Below, one piece after another: positions 15,493 through 24,271 of a stretch of DNA of 64,000 nucleotides (position 1 is its first letter; each line of letters starts with the position of its first letter). The stretch comes from Acidihalobacter_A sp037381185 (lineage in GTDB: Bacteria; Pseudomonadota; Gammaproteobacteria; DSM-5130; Acidihalobacteraceae), in the NCBI RefSeq assembly GCF_037381185.1, contig NZ_JARRQY010000002.1, positions 1 to 64,000 of the forward strand, in the 5' to 3' direction. Both the position numbers and the translations under genes were made by a program. Below the pieces are notes generated by a model. That model did no database searches. It saw nothing but the letters and a program-made list of their open reading frames with translations, and was not told where the DNA came from.

Positions 15493-17946
15493 ATGAACGC
15501 GCCTCGTCATGACATGCATGGAGCGGTGAAGCTGATAGGGGTCGATTCGCGCCTGGCGCAGCGGCTTGGCGATGAACTCTCGGTAAGGCATGCGGTTGAA
15601 GTCCTGTACGACGATGGCGCCTTTTGCCGGGCGTTAGCCGGCGGCGAGCTTCAGGTCGATGCCCTGGTGCTGGGCATGGCACTGGAGGAGCCGGTCAGAA
15701 CTGCGCAGCATATGCATGCGGTGGATAAGCATCTGCCGATCCTCATTCTCGCTGCGCCCGGAGAGTTCGAGCAATTGCGACGGACGCTGATGTTCAGCCC
15801 ATTCCTGGGCAACGAGGTGTCGGCGTGCGCGTGCGACGATCTGGAGGAATTGGTTCCGACTGTCTGCCATGCGGTCGAGCGGCGCCGGCTCCGCTTGCAG
15901 CATCAGAACACGATTTCCATGACGCAAATGCAGCTCGAGAAGCTGCCCTTGAGGCAACCCGAGGCCACGCATTATCTCGACCAGTTGCTCGATTACGCGC
16001 CGATTGGGGTGGTGACGATCAATCTGTGCGGGATCGTGTTGACGCTCAACCGCCGCGCGCTGCAGACGTTGGGTGTGTCCGAGCGCGCGCTATTGGGTCA
16101 TGCCTTCGTCCCGTGTTTCCCGGTCACGGAGCAGGCGCGTGTGCATGCCATTGTCGAGCGAGCATGTCAGGGCGCCGGAGGGCGGGCGCCAGAGGTGTTG
16201 GAATTCCACGGCGCTGCAGACGAGGAGCCACGCTTTATCGAACTCACTGCGGCGCCCTTGTCGTATCGCACCGGCCAGCGCGGTGCCATGGCGATTTTGC
16301 AGGACGTCACGCAGCGCGTGCAGGCCGAGCGCGAGCGCGCGCACGCCGAAGACGAATTGCGCCGACACGCGACGGTGCTGCGCGGCTTTCATGAGATCAG
16401 TTCCGATGTGACGCTCACGCTGCCGGCCAAACTCAGGCACTTGCTGTATCTGGGCTGCGAGCAGTTCGGTTTGCCGATCGGCATTCTGTCGCACGTCGAT
16501 GGCACGGTGCTGCGGGTTCAGAACTCGGTGGGCGCCGATATGCAGTACCCCGCTGGCATGACGCGCAGTCTGGGCCAGACCTATTGCGGTGCTACCATCC
16601 AGACGTCGGAGCCGGTGGCGTTCGAGTATGCCAAGACCACGCGCTGGTGCTATCACCCGGGGTACGGTCCGCCGACGATGGAGGCCTATATTGGGATGCG
16701 GGTGCTGGTCGAGGGCGATGTGTATGGCACGCTGTGCTTCGTGAGCCCCGCGCCGCGCAAGCTCCCATTCAGTTCGACCGACAGGGAGGTGCTCAAGCTC
16801 ATGTCCCAGTGGGTTGGTAGTGAGTTGCAGCGCCAGCAGGCCGAAGCGCATATGCGCAAACTATCCGGCGCCCTGGAGCAGACGGCCGACGCCGTGATCA
16901 TCACCGACCGCCGCCGCCGCATAGAGTACGTCAACCCGTCGTTCGAGCGTCTTACCGGTTACACGAAAGCCGAAGTGGTCGGCCAGCAGGCCAATTTCAT
17001 GTCGTCGCAGCTGCAGGACGACAAGTTTCACAATCAGCTGTGGCGGGTGATTGGCGCGGGAGGCGTGTACCGCGGCACTTTGGTCAATCGGCGCAAGGAT
17101 GGCAGCCTGTATCACGAACAAAAGACGATCGCTCCTATCAAAGGTTTTCAGGGTGAAATTACGCATTTCATCTCGACGGGACACGACATCTCGGATCTGC
17201 TGAAGGCAGAGGAAAAGGAACGCAAGCACCAGGCCGAACTCGCTCACGTCGCGCGCCTCAGCACGCTGGGCGAGATGATGTCAGGCTTGGCGCACGAACT
17301 GAACCAGCCGCTTTGCGCGATGACGACCTACGCGCAGACCTGTCTGCGCATACTGGACGGATCCCATAGCGAAACCGGGCGTCTTCGCTATGGTCTTGAG
17401 CAGGTCGTGCGGCAGGCGGAAGTGGCGGGCGATATCTTCCGCCGCCTGCGCAGTTTCGCGCGAAAAGACGATTTCCACCCGGTGTACACCAATCTCAGAA
17501 AACTGATCAATGAGGTGATCGGTCTCGTACGCACAGAGGCGCGGCAGCGGTTTATTTGCCTGAATATCGACATGGAGCGCGATCTGCCAGACGTATTGGT
17601 CGATGCGATTCAGATCGAACAGGTTCTGCTGAATCTGGTTCGCAACAGCATCGATGCGTTGGCGGGTGTCGATGGCAGCCGTCGTATTCTTATTCGCGCG
17701 GTCCGGCAGGATACTGAATGGGTCCGCGTTTCCATCTGCGATTCAGGCAGTGGTTGCCCGGAAGATCAGGTCGAGCATCTGTTCGAACCGTTTTTCACGA
17801 CCAAGCCCAACGGCCTGGGTATCGGGTTGCGCATCAGTCAGAGCATCGTCGAAGTGCATGGCGGTCGCCTGTGGTTGCGAGAAAATTCCCCTCGGGGGGC
17901 AACATTCTGCTTCACGCTTCCCATCAATGCGGAGGGTGCTGGCTGA
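15493..17946 (+). CDS. Hybrid-sensor-like histidine kinase (TodS/StyS-like), 817 aa
   Basis: Domains in order: a receiver-like N-terminal domain (about 10-130) without a phospho-acceptor Asp, PAS (about 165-285), GAF (about 305-450), PAS (about 460-585), then HisKA with LGEMMSGLAHELNQPL and an ATPase domain (NLVRNSIDAL, DSGSGC, FFTTKPNGLGIGL). There are no membrane helices, so it senses a cytosolic signal, as TodS and StyS sense aromatic hydrocarbons. Its stop codon overlaps the start of the response regulator, so the pair is translationally coupled. Its position before a XylM-like hydroxylase suggests it senses that enzyme's substrate. FixL-like oxygen sensing is less likely, because the PAS domains lack an evident haem-His context. 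Confidence 0.88.
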   Translation: MNAPRHDMHGAVKLIGVDSRLAQRLGDELSVRHAVEVLYDDGAFCRALAGGELQVDALVLGMALEEPVRTAQHMHAVDKHLPILILAAPGEFEQLRRTLMFSPFLGNEVSACACDDLEELVPTVCHAVERRRLRLQHQNTISMTQMQLEKLPLRQPEATHYLDQLLDYAPIGVVTINLCGIVLTLNRRALQTLGVSERALLGHAFVPCFPVTEQARVHAIVERACQGAGGRAPEVLEFHGAADEEPRFIELTAAPLSYRTGQRGAMAILQDVTQRVQAERERAHAEDELRRHATVLRGFHEISSDVTLTLPAKLRHLLYLGCEQFGLPIGILSHVDGTVLRVQNSVGADMQYPAGMTRSLGQTYCGATIQTSEPVAFEYAKTTRWCYHPGYGPPTMEAYIGMRVLVEGDVYGTLCFVSPAPRKLPFSSTDREVLKLMSQWVGSELQRQQAEAHMRKLSGALEQTADAVIITDRRRRIEYVNPSFERLTGYTKAEVVGQQANFMSSQLQDDKFHNQLWRVIGAGGVYRGTLVNRRKDGSLYHEQKTIAPIKGFQGEITHFISTGHDISDLLKAEEKERKHQAELAHVARLSTLGEMMSGLAHELNQPLCAMTTYAQTCLRILDGSHSETGRLRYGLEQVVRQAEVAGDIFRRLRSFARKDDFHPVYTNLRKLINEVIGLVRTEARQRFICLNIDMERDLPDVLVDAIQIEQVLLNLVRNSIDALAGVDGSRRILIRAVRQDTEWVRVSICDSGSGCPEDQVEHLFEPFFTTKPNGLGIGLRISQSIVEVHGGRLWLRENSPRGATFCFTLPINAEGAG

Positions 17947-18584
17947 TGAGTTTGGACACGGCACTTGTCGGTAAACCGAACGTGCACGTGGTGGATGACA
18001 ACGCGGCTGTGCGCGATGCCATTCGCTGGTTGGTGGAGCAGGTGGGTATCGACGTACAAACCTACGCCAATGCGCAGGCGTTCATCGACATCTGCCGCCC
18101 CGGCATGCGTGGTTGTCTGGTGCTCGATATCCGTATGCCTGAGATGAGCGGCCTGGATCTGCAGGATTATCTCAATCAGGTGGGTATTCACCTGCCGGTC
18201 GTGATCGTGACCGGGCATGGCGACATCCCGGTGACGGTGCGGGCGATGAAAGCGGGCGCATACGAATTTCTGGAAAAACCGTTCAACGATCAGGTGCTGC
18301 TGGATGCTATCCACAAGGCGTTCGAAAAGTTCAGGCCGATCTGGGACCGGGAAGACAGACGCAGCCGCACGGCTGATAACCTGAGAAAACTGACTTCCCG
18401 GCAGCGTGAAGTCCTCGAACTGTTGCGCTGTGGAGAGCCCAACAAGGTGATTGCCGCGAACCTGGGGCTTTCGGTACGTACGGTCGAGGCGCACCGGGCG
18501 CACATCATGGAAAAAATGGGTGCCCGTTCTCTCGGTCAGCTTATTGAAATGGTCGTGCACGCCGGCATGGAAAACACCCCCTAA
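17946..18584 (+). CDS. Response regulator, TodT/StyR/FixJ family
   Basis: A 212-aa regulator. The receiver domain has VVDDN, the phospho-acceptor Asp in LVLDIRMPEMSG, the switch Thr in VIVTGHGD and the Lys in FLEKPF. After a linker comes a LuxR-type helix-turn-helix (LTSRQREVLELL ... VIAANLGLSVRTVEAHRAHI). The true start is ATG 17946, overlapping the kinase stop. An upstream extension in the frame is shadow. It is the cognate partner of the kinase. ATAAAC half-sites occur in front of the hydroxylase gene and of the Nif11-like gene. Confidence 0.92.
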   Translation: MSLDTALVGKPNVHVVDDNAAVRDAIRWLVEQVGIDVQTYANAQAFIDICRPGMRGCLVLDIRMPEMSGLDLQDYLNQVGIHLPVVIVTGHGDIPVTVRAMKAGAYEFLEKPFNDQVLLDAIHKAFEKFRPIWDREDRRSRTADNLRKLTSRQREVLELLRCGEPNKVIAANLGLSVRTVEAHRAHIMEKMGARSLGQLIEMVVHAGMENTP

Positions 18585-18690
18585 AGACATGGTTGCGCGT
18601 ACTGCGCTGGCCAATAGCAGCGATCGCTGTGTGCTTGATCGAGTCAATTCCGTTGCTTGGATAGCCTGCGTCACATCGGTTTCGTGAAGC

Positions 18691-18778
18691 ATAAACGCGT
18701 TCGCCGGCATACGTAATATTCCGCATGTCCGGACGTGTTTCCCCGGATTCTCACCCCGTTTCTCGTGCGATATAAACC
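18691..18778 (+). promoter_or_regulatory. ATAAAC half-sites upstream of the XylM-like gene
   Basis: ATAAACG (18691-18697) and ATAAACC (18772-18778) are 81 bp apart, in direct orientation. The second equals one arm of the StyR/TodT operator as I remember it. Between them lies the 8-bp palindrome GTCCGGAC (18728-18735). A CAGCGATCGCTG palindrome (18618-18629) is upstream. A leader stem-loop (GTTGC/GCAAC, 18804-18817) precedes the gene. The promoter itself is not evident. Confidence 0.4.
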
Positions 18779-18861
18779 TAGACGTGGCGGTTCGGCTGCC
18801 AGTGTTGCATTCGCAACGCCACCCGAAAAGATACCTGCGAGAGAGCGAGGAGGAGAGGAAA

Positions 18862-20142
18862 ATGCGTAAGTTGATATTGGGTCATCTAGTCTACCTATAC
18901 ACGCCCATAGGAATCCTGGCTTGTTTGGCAGGAGTGCTGAAGGGGGGCGGTTGGGTATGGGTGGGTGTCGCCATTTTTGGTTTCAATATAGCTCTGGACA
19001 CGCTCACGTCGGCGATGCATACCCGCGGGGCAGCTACCAATCGCAACGGCCAGCCGGTGGGGTCGCCACTGTTCCTCAATCTGATGATGTACATGCAATT
19101 GGTCAGTTTCATTGCGCTGCAGATCGCTTTGGCATGGCGTATCTACCAGTACACATCGGGAACGCCGATCGATCTTGCCTCGTGGCAGGGATTGTCGTAC
19201 CAGACCGGAATCACCGGCGTCGAGCTGATCGGCGCAACGCTTGGCGTGGCAATGCATCAAGGTCTGGGCATTATGTTCGGGCACGAGCTTTCGCATACCA
19301 AAGGCGTCGGTTTCCTTATCTCCCGCTGGATGATGGCGCTGTCCGGTTCTGCGCATTTTTGCTTTGCGCACGTCTACAACCATCACCTGGAACTCGGTCG
19401 TCCCTGGATGGGGCCCGAAGGCAACAAGATGGGCGACGACACTGACCCGGCGACGGCACCGAGGGGGCGCAGCATCTATGCCCACTTTGTCATTTCGCAC
19501 ATCGGTCAGTCGTATTTCGGAGTGATGACGGAGAAAAAACGTCTGCGCCGGATGGGCAAGCCGTTTCTCTCGCTGTCCAATCGCTGGATACGCGGATATT
19601 TGATGAGCGTCCCGACGGTGGTGCTGTTCCTGGGGGCGGGCTATCTGGGTAATGCCTGGTCAGGTCTTCTCCTCGGATTGGCAGCCCTGGCCGTTGTCTG
19701 GGTGATCTCGAACTTCGAGTTGGAGGCGCTCAATTACATGGAGCATTACGGCCTGATACGAGTGAAAGGCGAGCCGATCGAATATCGCCATTCATGGGAT
19801 AACGACAATGCGTTCACAAGCTGGGCCTTCATCGAAATCGGGCGTCAGGCGGATCATCATGATCGCGGTGAAACGCATTTTTGGGAGCTGTCCAGCGTGG
19901 GTGAACCATCGACGCCGGCCGGCGCTCCCAACGCGATGATCGGATACTACACGGAGTTGAGCCTGGCCTTGATTCCGCCGATGTGGCACTCCGTTTACAA
20001 GAAAAAACTGGCCATTTGGGACCGGGATTTCGCCAGTCCGGAAGAACGGAAGATCGCTCAGGAAATTAACCGTAAAGTCGGCTACGAGGTGGCTCCGGAA
20101 GATATCCAGGGACAGAAATTGCAGGTCGACTATGCGTTGTGA
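18862..20142 (+). CDS. Membrane di-iron hydroxylase, XylM/AlkB family
   Basis: A 426-aa integral-membrane oxygenase with the histidine motifs of the AlkB/XylM group: HELSH (141-145), HVYNHH (170-175), NYMEHYG (291-297) and RQADHH (328-333). The C-terminus (IPPMW...WDRDFASPEERKIAQEINRKVG) follows XylM (xylene monooxygenase) more closely than AlkB. Such enzymes hydroxylate a methyl or terminal carbon using O2 and electrons from a ferredoxin-type reductase, which is encoded two genes downstream. ATG 18862 has AGGAGAGG 3 nt upstream. A longer frame from 18784 runs through a leader hairpin and is rejected. The substrate is unknown; toluene/xylene, cymene or short alkanes are family precedents. Confidence 0.88.
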   Translation: MRKLILGHLVYLYTPIGILACLAGVLKGGGWVWVGVAIFGFNIALDTLTSAMHTRGAATNRNGQPVGSPLFLNLMMYMQLVSFIALQIALAWRIYQYTSGTPIDLASWQGLSYQTGITGVELIGATLGVAMHQGLGIMFGHELSHTKGVGFLISRWMMALSGSAHFCFAHVYNHHLELGRPWMGPEGNKMGDDTDPATAPRGRSIYAHFVISHIGQSYFGVMTEKKRLRRMGKPFLSLSNRWIRGYLMSVPTVVLFLGAGYLGNAWSGLLLGLAALAVVWVISNFELEALNYMEHYGLIRVKGEPIEYRHSWDNDNAFTSWAFIEIGRQADHHDRGETHFWELSSVGEPSTPAGAPNAMIGYYTELSLALIPPMWHSVYKKKLAIWDRDFASPEERKIAQEINRKVGYEVAPEDIQGQKLQVDYAL

Positions 20143-20223
20143 CGTCCGTCGAGGACGAAATCTGACGATCCGGTCGGATGGTCAGGAGTGAAATGAACGG
20201 AGCTTCAAGAGGAGATGACGACT

Positions 20224-20616
20224 ATGAGCGCTGTAAAAGAAGACGCATCCGTTGCAGAAACCGACACGCTTTACGCTCGCCTTGGCGGTAAGCCGGGGAT
20301 CGACGCGATCGTCGAAGACATCTGGAACAACCACATTACCAATCCGCTGATCAACAAGCGCTACGCCGAGAGCGATCCGGAAACAGTCAAGCGTCTGGTG
20401 TCCGAGATGTGCTGTGCCGGTTTCGGGGGGCCGGAAACCTATTCCGGTCGTGACATGGCCACCGCGCACACGGGGATGAACATCAGCAACACCGAGTTCA
20501 TCGCGGTCTGTGACGATGTGCTGGCCGCACTCGACAAACACAACGTCGGAAAGCGCGAGCGCGACGAGGTCCTGTGCATTCTGTACTCCCTCAAAAGCGA
20601 CATCGTCCATCTATGA
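20224..20616 (+). CDS. Truncated haemoglobin, group I-like
   Basis: A 130-aa globin with the 2-on-2 pattern: LYARLGGKPGIDAIVEDIWNN opening, then FGGPETYSGRDMATAHTGMNI, where the His of MATAHTG is the expected proximal haem ligand. ATG 20224 is chosen because GGAG (20211-20214) is 9 nt upstream. The ATG at 20215 directly abuts that site. Group I trHbs bind O2 or detoxify NO. Lying between hydroxylase and reductase genes, this one may supply O2, protect the di-iron site or report O2 or NO, all of which is inference. Confidence 0.86.
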   Translation: MSAVKEDASVAETDTLYARLGGKPGIDAIVEDIWNNHITNPLINKRYAESDPETVKRLVSEMCCAGFGGPETYSGRDMATAHTGMNISNTEFIAVCDDVLAALDKHNVGKRERDEVLCILYSLKSDIVHL

Positions 20617-20676
20617 TCATGCGCTGCGGCGCCGGCCGTTGCGCCGGCCTCGCAGCGTACGTCGGAGGAGCCGAAC

Positions 20677-21759
20677 GTGTTTGGAATGTTCAGTCGCAAG
20701 GGGCCTTTCACGGCCAGCATTTCACCCGCCAATAAACGTGTTGAGGTGCAGGCGGGGGACAACCTTCTGAAGGCGGCGTTGGCGGCCGGCTTGGCTTGGC
20801 CGCATAACTGTCGAGTGGGCAGTTGTGGCGAATGTCGGACCAGGCTGATCAGTGGACGGATCAAGCCGCTCAATGATTTCAGTTACGTACTCGACGAGGC
20901 GGAACTCGACGTCGGAATGATTCTGGCCTGTCAGACCTCGCTGCGCAGCGATATCGAAGTTGAGATCACCCTTGGCGAGGGCGGGGGGCTGCCCGTTCCC
21001 AAATCCGTGTCCGGCGTCATCGAACGTACGCGGCTGTTGACGCACGACATCACCGAGGTCCACGTGCACCTGGACGAACCGCTTCCAGCCTATCGGGCAG
21101 GACAGTACGCGGATATCTGGGTGCCCGGCGTGATCGACAAACCGCGGTCCTACTCTTTCGCCACGGCGCCCGTGTCGGGTGATGCGGTTGAGAAGGTCAG
21201 TTTCTTTGTGCGTCACATACCAGGAGGGGAGATGAGTGGTTGGCTGCATGCGGAATCTCGCGACGGGACGTGGATCTCGCTGGCCGGCCCCTATGGTAAT
21301 TTCTGGCTGCGCGATTCCAACGCGCCGATATTGTGTGTCGCCGGTGGAAGCGGACTCGCTCCGATCAAAGCGTTGCTTGAACAGGTTTCGGCAGGTGGCT
21401 TTCAGCGCAAAGCGATCTTGGTCTTCGGTGCGCGTACGCAGGACGACTTGTATTGTCTGGACGAATTGCAACGGATCAAGGCGCAGGGTAACGGGCAATT
21501 TATATTCGCTCCGATACTCTCGCAGGAGCCGGAGGCCAGCGCGTGGGATGGCCCGCGAGGCAACTGTACCGACATGTTGGCCGAAATGGCTGAAGACCTT
21601 GCGGACTACGAAGCATATTTATGTGGTCCTCCAATCATGATCGATCTTGCGATCGAGTGCTTGACCAACTCCGGCGTCAAGACCGAGCGTATTTACTACG
21701 ACAAATTTCTCGATGCGTCGAATTTGCCGGGTGGGCGTGCCGCTGCGGTCGGCAGCTGA
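20677..21759 (+). CDS. Ferredoxin-NAD(P)H reductase, XylA-like
   Basis: A 360-aa fusion. An N-terminal plant-type [2Fe-2S] ferredoxin (about 10-95) has ligands in CRVGSCGECRTRL and a later Cys (ILACQTS). It is followed by FAD-binding (KPRSYSFATAP) and NAD-binding (CVAGGSGLAPIKALL, YLCGPPIMI) domains. This is the architecture of XylA and related monooxygenase reductases, which pass electrons from NADH to the hydroxylase. The GTG start at 20677 has GGAGGAG (20664-20670). It is the last gene of the three-gene unit, and no terminator hairpin is evident after it. Confidence 0.92.
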   Translation: MFGMFSRKGPFTASISPANKRVEVQAGDNLLKAALAAGLAWPHNCRVGSCGECRTRLISGRIKPLNDFSYVLDEAELDVGMILACQTSLRSDIEVEITLGEGGGLPVPKSVSGVIERTRLLTHDITEVHVHLDEPLPAYRAGQYADIWVPGVIDKPRSYSFATAPVSGDAVEKVSFFVRHIPGGEMSGWLHAESRDGTWISLAGPYGNFWLRDSNAPILCVAGGSGLAPIKALLEQVSAGGFQRKAILVFGARTQDDLYCLDELQRIKAQGNGQFIFAPILSQEPEASAWDGPRGNCTDMLAEMAEDLADYEAYLCGPPIMIDLAIECLTNSGVKTERIYYDKFLDASNLPGGRAAAVGS

Positions 21760-21953
21760 TTCGGCGATATTTTGGTCATCAGCGTGACTGTGAATTTGGT
21801 GGCGTTCCCCGTCTGGGTGAGTGCACTCACGTCCGCCTCGGCTCGAAACCGCGCTAATGGGCCGTCGTCAACGACGATGACGTCGTGGTTCGCGCCACCG
21901 TGGATGGATACGAGAGGGTCCAAACGTCTTGCCGGCTGAATCAGCAATAGATC

Positions 21954-22134
21954 AGCGTGTCCCTAGGGATACTGGCCCACGAGGCCGCCAATCAGATGAG
22001 GAGCCGGTGCGCGAATGACCATCTGGGCCAGAGCTACTTTGCTCATCAACAGGCCGTATATAAGCGCGCAGTCGAACCTACCCAAACGCAGATCAACTGG
22101 AAAACCTGGTAGAACCCATATAAGCGTGTCCCTA
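21954..22134. repeat. 12-bp direct repeat in a 536-bp gene-free region
   Basis: AGCGTGTCCCTA occurs at 21954-21965 and again at 22123-22134. A related TATAAGCG string is near 22057 and next to the second copy. The gap (21760-22295) holds no convincing gene. Short minus-strand frames of 60-83 codons show no domain and no start signal. Repeats of this kind can mark the ends of a decayed mobile element or a deletion scar at the border between the oxygenase island and the fds operon. Confidence 0.35.
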
Positions 22135-22179
22135 AAGTCTTTCATAGGCGTTGGCTATGAATTCATCCGGACAGACTAT

Positions 22180-22207
22180 TTGACGTTGTTTCAGCGTGTA
22201 TTTTAAT
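22180..22207 (+). promoter_or_regulatory. Sigma-70-type promoter of the fds operon
   Basis: TTGACG (22180-22185), a 16-bp spacer and TTTAAT (22202-22207) each match the consensus at five of six positions. A leader of about 80 nt separates it from fdsG. Confidence 0.5.
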
Positions 22208-22295
22208 CCCTGTGTGAATGCCTCTGGTTGTGCGGTGACCAAGGCCGCGGCCATAAGAGCCGCATGTGTAACGCAGGAGACAAGGGAGAAGTGCG

Positions 22296-22711
22296 ATGCC
22301 TGAACGTGACGCAGCGAAGTCGGTGTTGTCCGTTTTGCAGGAAATTCAAGAGCGGGCAGGTTACGTATCACGGCAGGCTGTGGCCGAGGTCGCCGCGCAC
22401 TTGAATCTGAGTCGCGCCGAAGTCGACGGCGTGGTCAGCTTCTATACGGATCTTCGGACCAGTCCGCCGCCGGAACACGTCGTGAAGGTCTGCCGAGCGG
22501 AAGCCTGTCAGGCGAGCGGCGCGCGGGCGGTCTGGGATGCGGCCGAAGCGGCAGCGGCCCGCAGCGACGGGACGGTCGGCATCGAAGCGGTCTATTGCCT
22601 GGGAAACTGCGCGTGCGGGCCTTCGGCCATGAGCGAAGACCGGGTGCTGGGCCGGATGAGTCCCGAGCGCATTGAGGCGGTGCTCGACGCACTCGGGCAG
22701 GAGAGGCGGGC

Positions 22712-22715
<4 letters not shown>
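22296..22715 (+). CDS. fdsG: NAD-dependent formate dehydrogenase gamma subunit
   Basis: A 139-aa NuoE-like subunit with a thioredoxin-fold [2Fe-2S] cluster. Cysteine ligands are in CRAEACQAS and VYCLGNCACGPS. It relays electrons within the soluble formate dehydrogenase from the molybdenum subunit toward NAD. AGGGAGAA precedes ATG 22296. Its stop overlaps the fdsB start by 4 nt, so it is the first gene of the operon. No LysR-type fdsR is adjacent. Confidence 0.93.
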
Positions 22716-24259
<1,544 letters not shown>

Positions 24260-24271
24260 GAGAGATCGACG

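Noticed and set aside
15493..18584. FixL/FixJ oxygen-sensing pair
   Set aside because: The regulator is FixJ-like, but the kinase PAS domains show no haem-binding context and the neighbouring oxygenase fits TodST/StyRS better.
18862..20142. Classical alkane 1-monooxygenase AlkB, or fatty-acid desaturase
   Set aside because: The fourth His motif (RQADHH) and the C-terminal region follow XylM more than AlkB, and desaturase motif spacing does not fit.
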